Notes: a model not told the origin generated them from the letters alone. DNA of 64,000 bases from Vibrio sp. 14G-20 (GCF_026241515.1 NZ_JAPHPW010000004.1:186001-250000); one strand, 5' to 3'; positions 1-8,719 are shown, numbered from the stretch's first letter. Numbers and translations: made by a program.

Positions 1-121
1 CCAGCGTTATGGCTATCAAATTCCATCGCTTCAAATCTTGGTAGAACTGGAAAACAAAGCCGGAAACAGTGCACTTGAGAAGAAGTACCAAACCAAATTA
101 GACGAGTTGCTCTCTACTTAG
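1..121 (+). CDS. 3' end of an unidentified CDS (partial)
   Basis: An open frame enters from the left edge (codons from base 2) and ends at a TAG at 119-121. The last 39 residues end in LDELLST and are charged and probably helical. I do not recognise the family from so short a tail. It is followed by a strong rho-independent terminator, which supports it as a genuine gene end. It is convergent with rlmF. Only the C-terminus is visible, so no function is assigned. Confidence 0.6.
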   Translation, partial: QRYGYQIPSLQILVELENKAGNSALEKKYQTKLDELLST

Positions 122-135
122 AATCACTAGAACAT

Positions 136-175
136 AAAAACGGGCTTGCTGAATAAACAACAAGCCCGTTTTCTT
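136..175 (+). terminator. Rho-independent terminator of the left-edge gene
   Basis: An 8-bp GC-rich stem (141-148 with 161-168, CGGGCTTG/CAAGCCCG) is flanked by A-run and T-run (TTTTCTT). The A/T flanks are symmetrical enough that it may also stop rlmF transcripts coming from the other side. Confidence 0.85.
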
Positions 176-210
176 ATGTAAGCTATTAGATACTTTCTGG
201 TATTGAAGTT

Positions 211-1464
211 TTATTTAAGCGCAATCCACTCTTGTCTCTGCTCATCATCCATAAAGGTCCACGCAACAAAGCGACTCACCTTTTGGCCTTGCGACATCTC
301 TACCACTTTAACTTGTTTCGCTCTCAACTTACCAAGCTCTGAACGAATCATGTCTACGTTGTCTTTCTTAGAAATCAGTGTCGTAAACCACAGCACTTGC
401 GTTGCAAACTGCTGGCTCTCTCTCGCCATTTTCATAATGAAAGCCGCTTCACCACCCGGACACCATAGTTCCGCTTTTTGACCACCAAAGTTTAAGGTTG
501 GCTTGTCTTGCTTAGCTTGCGATTTTTTAGATTCTGGCTTGAATGACTTACCTGCTTTCTTAGCACGGTTTGCCGCTAGATTATCAAGTTTACGTTGCGA
601 CCCTTTTTCCGCTTCTTCTAAAGAACCGTGGAATGGAGGATTACAAATAGTGACATCGTAACGTTCATTATCCTTAATCACGCCTTTAAAGATGGCTTCA
701 GAGTCTGCTTGCAAGCGCGCTCGGATCTTACCTTTCAGATTCGCGTTACTTTCTGCAATGAAGTTTGCAGTTTTGATGGATACAGGGTCAACATCTGTAC
801 CCGTACAACGCCATTTGTATTCTGTCGTACCAATGATTGGGTAGATACAGTTTGCACCAACACCAATATCCAACGCCTTAACCGAAGCGTGATGATAAGG
901 TTCGCCTTGACCATCGCTCTTAAGGATGTCGGCCACTCTATGGATGTAATCTGCTCGGCCTGGAATTGGCGGGCACAGGTAACCCGCAGGAATATCCCAA
1001 TGCTTAACGCCATAGTGATGTGCTAGCAGCGCCTTGTTAAGTAACTTAACGGCCAATGGGTCCGAGAAGTTGATCGTATCTTCATCAACAGGGTTCTTAA
1101 TCAAGTGCTCTTTCAACTCAGGCAAAGCTGCAACTAATAAATCGAAGTCGTAGCGACCTGTGTGCTGGTTTCTCGGGTGTAGTCCGCCCACTGGTTTAGC
1201 ATTATTCTTGTTACGCTGTGAACCGCCCGTTCGTTTCGAGCCAGAAGGCTTTTGCGAACCGTTCGATCTTTTTGGTGCGCTCTTATTCGAAGTACCTTTC
1301 TTAAACGGCGCTTTACCCGCTCCGCCTTTATTATTGGTTGGTTTACCAGAAACTCGCTTGGCTTTATTCTGTGCAGCCGCTTTTGAATCCGCGTTGTTAC
1401 GGTTTTTATCAGAGGCGCTGTTTTTCGACAGGCTTAGCGTGGTTCTATTTTGTGATTGGCTCAT
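211..1464 (-). CDS. rlmF: 23S rRNA (adenine(1618)-N6)-methyltransferase RlmF
   Basis: RlmF methylates N6 of A1618 in 23S rRNA using S-adenosylmethionine. The 417-residue protein has the family's Rossmann SAM-binding segment (about 197-209, [13 protein letters not shown]) and the N6-adenine methyltransferase signature NPPF at 275-278. Residues 1-95 form a Lys/Asn/Ser/Gly-rich basic extension with repeated KR and GS blocks, longer than in E. coli, which probably binds RNA. The start lies 4 nt after the ygjP stop, and the ribosome site is inside the end of ygjP, so the two are probably co-transcribed and coupled. Confidence 0.93.
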   Translation of the reverse strand: MSQSQNRTTLSLSKNSASDKNRNNADSKAAAQNKAKRVSGKPTNNKGGAGKAPFKKGTSNKSAPKRSNGSQKPSGSKRTGGSQRNKNNAKPVGGLHPRNQHTGRYDFDLLVAALPELKEHLIKNPVDEDTINFSDPLAVKLLNKALLAHHYGVKHWDIPAGYLCPPIPGRADYIHRVADILKSDGQGEPYHHASVKALDIGVGANCIYPIIGTTEYKWRCTGTDVDPVSIKTANFIAESNANLKGKIRARLQADSEAIFKGVIKDNERYDVTICNPPFHGSLEEAEKGSQRKLDNLAANRAKKAGKSFKPESKKSQAKQDKPTLNFGGQKAELWCPGGEAAFIMKMARESQQFATQVLWFTTLISKKDNVDMIRSELGKLRAKQVKVVEMSQGQKVSRFVAWTFMDDEQRQEWIALK

Positions 1465-1468
1465 TGGG

Positions 1469-1966
1469 CTACTTCTTTAAATCTAAATACATCATGAATA
1501 AACGGGCATCCAACTCAAGTTGGTGATATTCCGGTTCCATGTGACAGCATAGTTGGTAAAAGGCTTTGTCGTGCTCTTTCTCTTTGATGTGCGCCAGTTC
1601 ATGCACTACCAACATTCGAAGCAAAGGTTCTGGTGCATTTCTAAAGACACTGGCGATACGAATCTCATTCTTCGATTTGATCTTGCCACCGTGATTCTTC
1701 GCAACATAGGAGTGAAGACCTAATGCATTATTGATTAGGTGTATTTTCCCGTCGTAAATCACCTTGCTAATCGGTGGTGTTTTCTTCATGTAGCGATTTT
1801 TAATCTCAATCGCATAATCAAACAGGGCCTTCTCGCTTTTTATTTCATGATTATTTGGATAGCGAGCTTCAAACCAAGGCACCAATTTACCCGACTCTAC
1901 AAGTTGAGTTACAGGGTCGATAATGTGCTTAGGATAGCCTTGAATATAGCGTAAAGAAGGATGCAT
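1469..1966 (-). CDS. YgjP-like (DUF45) zinc metallopeptidase-type protein
   Basis: The 165-residue protein carries the zincin motif HELAH at 122-126 with a third His at 132, followed by an FYQLC and HxEPEYH stretch. This is the signature of the YgjP/DUF45 family of small cytoplasmic metal-dependent hydrolases. The natural substrate is unknown to me. It is the first gene of a two-gene unit with rlmF 4 nt downstream. The ATG start gives the usual family length. There is no signal peptide. Confidence 0.85.
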   Translation of the reverse strand: MHPSLRYIQGYPKHIIDPVTQLVESGKLVPWFEARYPNNHEIKSEKALFDYAIEIKNRYMKKTPPISKVIYDGKIHLINNALGLHSYVAKNHGGKIKSKNEIRIASVFRNAPEPLLRMLVVHELAHIKEKEHDKAFYQLCCHMEPEYHQLELDARLFMMYLDLKK

Positions 1967-2103
1967 TATGAAAGACCGTACAAGTTACACCACGACAATA
2001 CGTTGTGGTCTTGAAAATTGAGCCGCATAGTGTAACTGATCACACTTTTCTAATCACCTAGGATTCGTTACACTTTAGCGAGATTCACCAAGAGAATGAA
2101 AAA

Positions 2104-2340
2104 ATGAAACGTGTTGTATTGTACGTCGCAGACAAATGCCCACACTGTAAAGATGCCCAACGCTATTTGGATTCTAAGAAAATTGTTTACCGCCTAACGA
2201 ATGCAAAAATGCAACGTGGCCGTAAAGAGTTACAGGCAATGGGTGCTCGCTCTATCCCTGTGCTTAAGATCGGCGATCAAGTGATGGTCGGCTGGAATCA
2301 GAAGAACTTCGATAAGATGTATAACTCTAAGAACACCTAA
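2104..2340 (+). CDS. Glutaredoxin-like thiol-disulfide protein
   Basis: A 78-residue thioredoxin-fold protein with a CPHC redox motif at residues 12-15 and the cis-proline strand (SIPVLKIGD) that closes the active site. This is typical of short glutaredoxin-family proteins that reduce disulfides or glutathionylated proteins in the cytosol. It lacks extra domains. It is monocistronic: divergent from ygjP-rlmF and followed by a strong terminator. The partner substrate cannot be told from the sequence. Confidence 0.85.
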   Translation: MKRVVLYVADKCPHCKDAQRYLDSKKIVYRLTNAKMQRGRKELQAMGARSIPVLKIGDQVMVGWNQKNFDKMYNSKNT

Positions 2341-2370
2341 CGTGTTCTGAACCAGTCATACTTCTATACA

Positions 2371-2412
2371 ACAAAGCCCGAATATCCAATCGAGAATGTT
2401 CGGGCTTTGTTT
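2371..2412. terminator. Bidirectional rho-independent terminator
   Basis: A 12-bp perfect inverted repeat (2371-2382 ACAAAGCCCGAA with 2399-2410) lies between the convergent glutaredoxin-like gene and the LysR gene, with T/A-rich flanks on both sides. Confidence 0.85.
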
Positions 2413-2429
2413 ATTTAAATCTTACTCAA

Positions 2430-3302
2430 TCACACATACCGCTTAACGAAATCAATAAAGGTTCTGTCGGCTTTCGACAAATACCCTTCCTTTCTCCAGG
2501 CCAACGATAGATTCAGTTTTACAGGGTCTTCAAATGGCACGCCTATCACGTCTTTTTCATATTCTGTCACTAAGCTCAACAGCGCGGTGATCGCAAACTC
2601 TTGTTTAACGATAGAAAGAATCATCGGGAGCAAGTTGGTTTCAAACGCAATGGTCATATCGAGGTTGTATTTTTTACAAGTCGCATCGATAAAATCACGG
2701 TGAAAATAGCCCGATTTGAACATGATCAACTCTTGAGCAAAGAATTCATCAAAGGTGATTGATGGTTGCGAAGCCAATGGGTGATCTTTACCTACAACGG
2801 CGACCATCTCAGAACTTAACAGATGATCCGTTTCCAAATCATCAGGGACGTTCTCATGATTAATTACACCAATATCGAGTTCGCCGTTTAACAGCATTTC
2901 ACGAATCGATGCGGTGCCAGCATCAATCAGCGTCAATTTAAGGTTTGGGTATTGGCTTTTAAATGCCATCAACACTTGCGGGAAAAAGTAGCTCCCCATC
3001 ATACTCGGAGCACCTAATCGAACCTCGCCTTTCTCCAAGCCTTTCAGTTCATTCATCGCAAGTTGGGCATCCTCGAACTGCTGAGAAATTCTCTTCGCAT
3101 GCTCAAGCAATACTTTGCCCTCTTCCGTTAAAGTGACGGATTTATCTCCGCGTCGGAATAACACCAACTCTAATGTTTGCTCCAATTTTTTGATAGAGAT
3201 GCTCAAAGCAGGTTGGGCAATATGCAGTGCTTTAGCTGCTTGAGTGAAGTTGCCAAACTGAGCAACAGCCAGAAAATGTCGAAGAGGTTTTGATTCAAGC
3301 AT
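2430..3302 (-). CDS. LysR-family transcriptional regulator
   Basis: A 290-residue LysR-type regulator: N-terminal winged helix-turn-helix (about residues 4-62, FTQAAKALHIAQPALS recognition region) and a substrate-binding domain from about 90. It is transcribed away from the MFS gene at 4193, from which it is separated by an unusually long 890-bp spacer. A diverged copy of its own first 28 codons and promoter lies next to the MFS gene (see the pseudogene at 3984), so this gene probably belongs to a regulator lineage that controls the MFS exporter. The effector is unknown. Confidence 0.9.
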   Translation of the reverse strand: MLESKPLRHFLAVAQFGNFTQAAKALHIAQPALSISIKKLEQTLELVLFRRGDKSVTLTEEGKVLLEHAKRISQQFEDAQLAMNELKGLEKGEVRLGAPSMMGSYFFPQVLMAFKSQYPNLKLTLIDAGTASIREMLLNGELDIGVINHENVPDDLETDHLLSSEMVAVVGKDHPLASQPSITFDEFFAQELIMFKSGYFHRDFIDATCKKYNLDMTIAFETNLLPMILSIVKQEFAITALLSLVTEYEKDVIGVPFEDPVKLNLSLAWRKEGYLSKADRTFIDFVKRYV

Positions 3303-3379
3303 AGCGATATATTTAATATATAGAGGTGATGTTTTTAATATATGTCCTTAATCACACCTGTACTGATAACTTGTTCACA
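3213..3379. repeat. Copy A of a ~167-bp duplicated lysR 5'/promoter segment
   Basis: This stretch (first 30 codons of lysR plus about 77 bp upstream) is matched with an offset of 780-781 bp by 3994-4159. The non-coding part shares GATATAT-T-AATATATAGAGGTGAT, a second TTTTTAATATAT and TACTGATAACTTGTTCACA. The palindromic ATATAT blocks are candidate regulator sites shared by both promoters. Confidence 0.85.
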
Positions 3380-3444
3380 TAGCGCTAAATAAATAGCACA
3401 TGTCTAGCGAGATTTGTAAAACAAACTGTGTATTGTCTATCTCA

Positions 3445-3486
3445 ATGCCCGTACATTCATACGATGTACGGGCATGTATCTTTTTA
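3445..3486 (+). terminator. Orphan terminator-like hairpin
   Basis: A perfect 12-bp stem (3445-3456 ATGCCCGTACAT with 3464-3475) and 7-nt loop is followed by GTATCTTTTT on the plus strand. No plus-strand gene ends just before it. It is either a remnant of a lost gene, the end of a short untranslated RNA started in the lysR upstream region, or the stop for the small minus-strand ORF next to it. Confidence 0.55.
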
Positions 3487-3510
3487 ACCATTCAATAAAT
3501 GGCTTTCTAA

Positions 3511-3642
3511 CTACCGTCCTTTGACCTTAAATATGGTATGGCAGAGCACACACCTATACTTTTCTTTGATGCCAAGTATCTTATCAACAAGAGTTCTTTG
3601 GACTCTTATAATTCTTTGTTCTTTACACTTACACTTCATCAT
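3511..3642 (-). CDS. 43-residue zinc-ribbon microprotein (candidate)
   Basis: An ATG-initiated frame (two adjacent Met codons, 3640-3642 and 3637-3639) encodes 43 residues with CKCK near the N-terminus and CVLC near the C-terminus, separated by about 30 residues including RVQRTLVDKILGIKEKYRC. A CxC...CxxC pair flanking a basic RT-x-x-DK-x-LG helix resembles small bacterial zinc-ribbon proteins that I have seen in other genomes. No strong Shine-Dalgarno is visible. It sits in the AT-rich segment between the two lysR copies, so it may be cargo of that insertion. Function unknown. Confidence 0.45.
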   Translation of the reverse strand: MMKCKCKEQRIIRVQRTLVDKILGIKEKYRCVLCHTIFKVKGR

Positions 3643-3765
3643 TTAGAAATAAAAACGCCATACTGTTGATTCGAGGATTATCAAACAAACACATACGTTC
3701 GGTAAATGTAATTATTAAAAAATCAACACTATAATTAGACTTAAATCACAAAAATGAATTATGTT

Positions 3766-3957
3766 TCAGTGACACCCAGCCCATAAATATAAAAATAATG
3801 CCGAGTAGCGGTTAAATAATCCCTGGTTATGTAAATTAAAGGGAATTTTACAAACAAAAACACGATCAATTTTCAACCAATACCTTAGCTTATTCACTAA
3901 GTTTACCCTTTCTTGGATCTTTTCGTTATGCGGTGATATAGCTAAATCAAACATCAT
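3766..3957 (-). CDS. Doubtful 63-residue ORF
   Basis: An open frame with a weak GGA-type ribosome site six bases before ATG encodes a 63-residue Leu/Asn-rich product that I do not recognise. It lies in very AT-rich DNA where long stop-free runs are less expected, but nothing else supports it. Listed because it fills the insertion between the two lysR copies. Confidence 0.2.
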   Translation of the reverse strand: MMFDLAISPHNEKIQERVNLVNKLRYWLKIDRVFVCKIPFNLHNQGLFNRYSALFLYLWAGCH

Positions 3958-3983
3958 ATCGGTTCCAACTTTTCAGTAAAAAA

Positions 3984-4082
3984 TCAAAGTCGATTGGTAA
4001 TATGCAGCGCTTTGGCAGCCTGAGTAAAGTTACCTAACTGGGCGACGGCTAAGAAATGACGAAGAGGTTTTGATTCAAGCAT
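3984..4082 (-). pseudogene. Truncated second copy of the LysR gene 5' end
   Basis: Reading minus from ATG 4080-4082, the first 28 codons give MLESKPLRHFLAVAQ-L-GNFTQ and AAKALHI, identical to the intact regulator at 2430 except Phe16 to Leu. Twelve codons differ only synonymously (for example CGA/CGT, CTG/TTA, GCA/GCG). Similarity stops after codon 28 and the frame runs to TGA after 32 residues. The synonymous pattern means both copies evolved under selection as full genes before this one was cut. It sits at the normal divergent position for the MFS gene, so it is probably the original partner's remains. Confidence 0.85.
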
Positions 4083-4159
4083 GTCGATATATTAAATATA
4101 TAGAGGTGATATTTTTAATATATTTCTTTAATCACCATTGTACTGATAACTTGTTCACA
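3994..4159. repeat. Copy B of the duplicated lysR 5'/promoter segment
   Basis: Second copy of the segment at 3213-3379, about four-fifths identical by eye, ending around CTTGTTCACA about 34 bp before the MFS start codon. It therefore provides the present MFS upstream region, including the paired ATATAT blocks. Confidence 0.85.
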
Positions 4160-4192
4160 AATAGCTTAATTACTCGTACAGGCGCTACGTAA

Positions 4193-5392
4193 ATGTTTGA
4201 TAAAGGCAGTTCTCAATACAAACGAATCACCCAATCATTGGCGATTGGTTCGTTCATCATTTTCTGTAACCTCTACCTTTTTCAACCTATCTTGCCGCAC
4301 ATGGCAGAACACTTCCAAGTATCAGAAACCCAAATCAACTGGCTGTTTGCCGCGACCACACTTGGCCTTTCTATCAGTTTAGTACCTTGGGCTATCGCAT
4401 CGGAAACCTTTGGTCGAAAACCCATTATTCTGTTCGGTCTGTTCGCTATACCATTAATAGGATTAAGTATGGTGTTCACGACTACCTTGCTGCAACTCGT
4501 AATTGCCCGCGCGTTCATGGGCATCGCAGTAGCAGCGTTTGCTGGTGTGGCGGTTGCTTATATGGTCGAAGAATTAACACCCAAAGCCTTTGCTGTCGCG
4601 ATTGGCGGTTATATTGCGGCCAACTCATTAGGCGGTATCTTCGGACGAGTATTAGGCGGCTTAATCACAGACTATTTCGATTGGCATGCGACCGTGTTGT
4701 TTTTCGTTGTCGGTTCATTGCTTGGTGCGCTCTTCATCGCCTACCGCCTGCCTGACCAACAAAACTTCAAACCACAAAAAGGCCTGTTCTTTCACCATAA
4801 TCGCTCGGTAGTGACGCACTTAAAAAACCGTACCTTATGGCTCGCGATGTTGATTGGTGGCGCTAACTTCGCCCTGTTCGTTAACCTGTATTCGGTCATG
4901 GGCTTTAGGTTGGTCTCTGAGCCTCACTCAGTACCGGTGGGTTTGGCTTCGCTGATATTTCTGTGTTACTTGGCTGGAACGGTCAGTTCTAAACTCTCCA
5001 ACAAATGGACGCTTCGCTTTGATCCGCTAAACGGTATCTTGATGGGCGTGTGCATTAGCTTAATCGGAATGCTAGTTTCTGCGGTCGATAAAGTCCCGTT
5101 CATGTTGGCAGGCTTGTTACTGATTAGCGGCGGCGCGTTCTTCGCCCACACCCTTGCTTACTCTTGGGTGAGTCAAAAAGCACCTAGCGCGAAAGCGACA
5201 GCAACGGCACTTTACTTAGTCCATTACTATATAGGCGGAAGCTTAGGTGGCTTCTTACTTTTGTATTACTGGCAGTTATTTGGCTGGAACGGCGTGATAG
5301 CGGGCGGTTCTATCTTCTATGTCGCCATATTTTCTTGGGTCTATCAGCTGAAACAACTTCAAGTATCGACCTCTAAGCTCGCTGAAGCTTAA
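4193..5392 (+). CDS. MFS transporter (YnfM-like)
   Basis: A 399-residue inner-membrane protein with 12 predicted membrane segments and the MFS motif-A-like loop between TM2 and TM3 (SETFGRKPI). It lacks a signal peptide. The length and the opening (short polar N-terminus, then ITQSLAIGSFIIF) fit the YnfM-type drug:H+ or metabolite exporter group. It is divergent from the lysR remnant at 3984, in the classic arrangement of a LysR regulator and the exporter it controls. Substrate unknown. Confidence 0.88.
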   Translation: MFDKGSSQYKRITQSLAIGSFIIFCNLYLFQPILPHMAEHFQVSETQINWLFAATTLGLSISLVPWAIASETFGRKPIILFGLFAIPLIGLSMVFTTTLLQLVIARAFMGIAVAAFAGVAVAYMVEELTPKAFAVAIGGYIAANSLGGIFGRVLGGLITDYFDWHATVLFFVVGSLLGALFIAYRLPDQQNFKPQKGLFFHHNRSVVTHLKNRTLWLAMLIGGANFALFVNLYSVMGFRLVSEPHSVPVGLASLIFLCYLAGTVSSKLSNKWTLRFDPLNGILMGVCISLIGMLVSAVDKVPFMLAGLLLISGGAFFAHTLAYSWVSQKAPSAKATATALYLVHYYIGGSLGGFLLLYYWQLFGWNGVIAGGSIFYVAIFSWVYQLKQLQVSTSKLAEA

Positions 5393-5476
5393 CTAAGACA
5401 AGGTATCCAATGAATTATTGCTTTTGATTGACGTCCGTTCTGATATCCTACGCAAAATTTCATTTCGGAACCTGTT

Positions 5477-6043
5477 ATGTCGAACACTCAAAGCACAGAT
5501 CTTCAAACCATCCACGACCAAGTTAAACAATGGTTAGACGATGTCGTTATTGGCCTAAACCTGTGTCCATTCGCAGCCAAGCCACAACGTAATAAACAGA
5601 TTAAGATCTTTGTGAGTGAAGCAAAAACGGAAGAAGCGTTATTGGAAGACATCATGACGCATTTTGTAGAGTTAGATAACACACCAGTCGCTGAATTAGA
5701 GACGACTTTGGTAGTTGTCCCTAACATGCTGCAAGATTTCTTCGACTACAACATGTTCATTGATTGGATTGAAGCGCTGATCAAACAGGAAGACTGGGAA
5801 GGTGTTTACCAAGTAGCGACATTCCACCCAGATTATTGCTTTGGTGGTGCCGACCCAGAAGACGATGAAAACCTAACGAACCGTTCTCCGTATCCGGTTT
5901 ACCATTTGATTCGCGAAGCAAGCATGGAAAAAGTGTTGAAGCACTACCCTAACCCTGAAGCGATTCCTGATACTAACATTGCAAGAGTTGAATCTTTAAC
6001 GCCCGCGGAACGTCGTCAATTGTTCCCTTATCTATTCAGCTAA
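5477..6043 (+). CDS. DUF1415 family protein
   Basis: A 188-residue cytoplasmic protein with the DUF1415 hallmark near the N-terminus (VIGLNLCPFA at about residues 24-33) and a conserved central FHPDYCFGG stretch. The family is widespread in gammaproteobacteria and has no assigned reaction. The single Cys in each conserved block could be functional. It lies 84 bp after the MFS gene on the same strand and convergent with the GGDEF gene; it is likely its own unit. No function is claimed. Confidence 0.88.
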   Translation: MSNTQSTDLQTIHDQVKQWLDDVVIGLNLCPFAAKPQRNKQIKIFVSEAKTEEALLEDIMTHFVELDNTPVAELETTLVVVPNMLQDFFDYNMFIDWIEALIKQEDWEGVYQVATFHPDYCFGGADPEDDENLTNRSPYPVYHLIREASMEKVLKHYPNPEAIPDTNIARVESLTPAERRQLFPYLFS

Positions 6044-6081
6044 TTGCGATAATTGCCCATTAAGAACGAATCAATTTCGGC

Positions 6082-7152
6082 TTACGAGCCGGAGTGTTCT
6101 TGATGATATGGACGAGAAATGAACTGATCTCGTCCATTTTGTTTTGCAATGTACAGACATTCATCGGCAACTTTGATTAGTTTATCTAACGCCGACATCC
6201 TTTCCCCTTTGGTATCCCCTGTACTCAACTCAAAATGACACGCACCGATTGATATAGTGACAGGCTTTCTATCAAGCGTGATTTTCTTCATCTCTTGCAA
6301 AAGAGTCATGAATTTATCTTCAACACAACTTGGGTTTTTATTTGGATACCAAAGAATGAACTCTTCACCACCAAAACGCGCGACAAATTCACCCTCTTGA
6401 GTGTTATTGCTCAGCACGTTCGCCACTTTCTTTAATACAACATCACCCATTTGGTGGCCATAAGTGTCGTTGACCTGTTTAAAGAAATCGATGTCGACAA
6501 CGGCCAAGGTTCCCTTTCCTAAAGATCCTTTTAACTGTTCCACTTCTGCGTTCAACGTTTTAAACAAGCAACGTCTATTCGGCAGGTGTGTCAAAGGATC
6601 GTACATAGCTTGGAACTCTAACTTCTCATTCAGCTCTTTGAGTTTTCGTTCTTGCTGCCTTCTAACCAGTTCCACTTCTATCCATGACGCCATTAGCCTC
6701 ATCACGTCGACATCGAACTCTTTGAACTCGCGATGGTAAGGTGCCGGGCTTGAAAAATTTAAGGTGCCATAAAGCTCATCATTAACAAAAATGGGAACCC
6801 CAATATAAGACTCCAAACCAAAAGACTGGTAAGCAGGATGCTTCGCATACTTATCGTGTTTGCCACAATGCTCAATGCAGATAGGACCGATCGATTTACA
6901 AGTAATTTCGCAATAGGTTGAACGATAATCGAAGGTGTCACCACTATTGAGCTCGACCCCGTCAGGCGTAACACAATGTTCAACAACATAAGCATTACCA
7001 TCGACTTTCGATAAGATACCAATATCAAGGTTGAAGCGTTCAAGCCCCATAATGAGTAGCTGAGCGATTTGAATATCGAAGCCCTTTCGATAATCATTGG
7101 TGATTTGATACAAGCGGCGTATAACAATTTCACTTTCACTAGCTTGGTTCAT
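6082..7152 (-). CDS. GAF-GGDEF diguanylate cyclase
   Basis: A 356-residue soluble protein: GAF sensor domain at about 25-165, short helical linker, GGDEF domain at about 180-345 with an intact GGEEF active site at 261-265 and the substrate-binding DIDFFKQVNDTYGH block before it. It should make cyclic di-GMP from GTP. The allosteric inhibitory RxxD motif expected just before the active site is replaced by QEGE, so product inhibition through the usual I-site is unlikely. The input ligand is unknown. It is monocistronic and convergent with the DUF1415 gene. Confidence 0.92.
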   Translation of the reverse strand: MNQASESEIVIRRLYQITNDYRKGFDIQIAQLLIMGLERFNLDIGILSKVDGNAYVVEHCVTPDGVELNSGDTFDYRSTYCEITCKSIGPICIEHCGKHDKYAKHPAYQSFGLESYIGVPIFVNDELYGTLNFSSPAPYHREFKEFDVDVMRLMASWIEVELVRRQQERKLKELNEKLEFQAMYDPLTHLPNRRCLFKTLNAEVEQLKGSLGKGTLAVVDIDFFKQVNDTYGHQMGDVVLKKVANVLSNNTQEGEFVARFGGEEFILWYPNKNPSCVEDKFMTLLQEMKKITLDRKPVTISIGACHFELSTGDTKGERMSALDKLIKVADECLYIAKQNGRDQFISRPYHQEHSGS

Positions 7153-7352
7153 AAATGGAGTCCCACTGCTGCCGAAGTTAATGACAACATTAATATTTGG
7201 TATATTTAAAAAGTAAAGTGTAAAAAAACATAATAATCAATTAGTTTGTATGCAAAATACCTCATTGGTCCAACGAATAAAAGTCGACTTCTTCGACTTT
7301 GCGTTAGCACCCTATTCCTAGCTTTGGTAAAATAATCCATTAACGAAACAGA

Positions 7353-7940
7353 ATGGATAGGAAAATGAACCTTTCTCAACTAAGCCAAGAAATCTACGAT
7401 CACCTTTACCGCGACATTGAAGAGTTCCGCAGTACTTTTGATCTGCCTGTTGCTGCTCCTGAAACAATGGACGAAAAAGGCGATACGCTACATACTTCTT
7501 TAGCGATCGAAGAACTAACAGAACTGGCAGAAGCTGACTCTAAAATCGAACAAGCGGACGCCATTGTAGACAGCGTTTATGTTTTGATGGGACGCTTGGT
7601 TCATCTTGGTCAAGCTAAGGTTGAAGACAATCTAGCAATCAGCTACCTGATCGACCTACTGTTGAATGTTTCTAAAAACCGTTCAATTGACTTCTTACCG
7701 TGCTGGGACGAAGTACACTCAAGCAACATGAGCAAAGTATGTCGCAACGAAACAGAATACGCAGAAACTGAAGCTTTCTATGCTGAGCAAAACATCAAAC
7801 TGATGGCTGTACAGAAAGGCGAATACATCATCGCTAAGTGTGCGGAAGATTTCGTATCTGAAGGAAAGACTATTCGCCAAGGTAAAGTACTGAAATCCGT
7901 ACATTACCGTCCTGCTAACCTTGAGCCTCTAACGGCTTAA
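7353..7940 (+). CDS. MazG-like / PRA-PH-like nucleotide pyrophosphohydrolase-fold protein
   Basis: A 195-residue protein. Residues about 15-125 look like the all-alpha NTP pyrophosphatase fold, with an EExxE stretch (EELTELAE) followed after about a dozen residues by ADAIVDS, matching the metal-binding ExxE...xxxD arrangement. It may remove pyrophosphate from non-canonical or modified nucleotides. The C-terminal 60 residues are family-specific. Two starts are possible, ATG 7353 and ATG 7365. The second has AGGA immediately before it at very short spacing, so the choice is open. Confidence 0.75.
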   Translation: MDRKMNLSQLSQEIYDHLYRDIEEFRSTFDLPVAAPETMDEKGDTLHTSLAIEELTELAEADSKIEQADAIVDSVYVLMGRLVHLGQAKVEDNLAISYLIDLLLNVSKNRSIDFLPCWDEVHSSNMSKVCRNETEYAETEAFYAEQNIKLMAVQKGEYIIAKCAEDFVSEGKTIRQGKVLKSVHYRPANLEPLTA

Positions 7941-7990
7941 TTAAGATTATTACAACTGAGGTACTTTAAAGCATCAGTTGACTGAAATAG

Positions 7991-8025
7991 AAAACGCCAC
8001 GTTTTTGTAACGTGGCGTTTTATTA
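7991..8025 (+). terminator. Rho-independent terminator
   Basis: An 11-bp stem (7991-8001 AAAACGCCACG with 8011-8021) with a T-rich loop and TTTTATT tail follows the MazG-like gene. Confidence 0.85.
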
Positions 8026-8115
8026 TCTGTCAGTTAATTTTAGCTGTGTCTGATGGCAACTGCGTGTAAATTGCAGCCGTGTGTTAATTTTAGCTGTTTT
8101 AGTTGTAGTCGAATG

Positions 8116-8604
8116 TTATACCAGTCGAGCCATGTGATAAGCCGCCACATATTCGCCATTTCTAAAGGCAAATCCTGCTGACTCCCCTTCAATAACGAAA
8201 CCAAACTTCTTATACAGACTGATCGCTCGCTCGTTATCGGTATAGACCGTTAATTCCAGTCGTTTGATGTTAATCCAGTTATCACACAAGTCGATCGCGG
8301 TCGCGAGTAGCTGACTACCGACACCTTTGCCTAATACATCGTCTTTAACACCCATACCAAATGAAGCCACATGTCGCCTTCTCGGGTTTACACACACTTC
8401 CAAGCCTAAATTACCAACAATCTCATCGTCGATCATCGCGACATACGAGTACACGTTGTCAGGCATATTAGAGATTCGCTTCTGCCAGCTTTCCAGAGAT
8501 GGATTTGGGAGTTGCAGCGTACCGGTATAAGCATTAGTGCATTCGTAAACTTCTTTGATTCCCTTTGCATCTGACGGTTCAGACCGTCTCACTATAATAC
8601 TCAT
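8116..8604 (-). CDS. GNAT acetyltransferase, YhhY/AaaT-like
   Basis: A GNAT-fold protein close to E. coli YhhY (AaaT, L-amino acid N-acetyltransferase): shared features are the N-terminal IVRRSEPSDA strand, TLQLPNPS, the PRRRHVASFG beta strand, the acetyl-CoA loop (GKGVGSQLL) and the C-terminal FRNGEYVAAYHMAR. Predicted to transfer acetyl from acetyl-CoA to a free amino acid or similar amine. I take ATG at 8602-8604 as the start because AGGAG lies five bases before it; the ATG seven codons upstream has no such site. Single gene, convergent with the MazG-like gene. Confidence 0.85.
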   Translation of the reverse strand: MSIIVRRSEPSDAKGIKEVYECTNAYTGTLQLPNPSLESWQKRISNMPDNVYSYVAMIDDEIVGNLGLEVCVNPRRRHVASFGMGVKDDVLGKGVGSQLLATAIDLCDNWINIKRLELTVYTDNERAISLYKKFGFVIEGESAGFAFRNGEYVAAYHMARLV

Positions 8605-8719
8605 CGCAACTCCTACTATTTTCATCGCTAAATATGAAACACATCCTTAATGTGCACCTAGACACACTATCAAATAGTAAATATTTAACAATAGGTTAGA
8701 TGGACTTATTTTATTGGGC

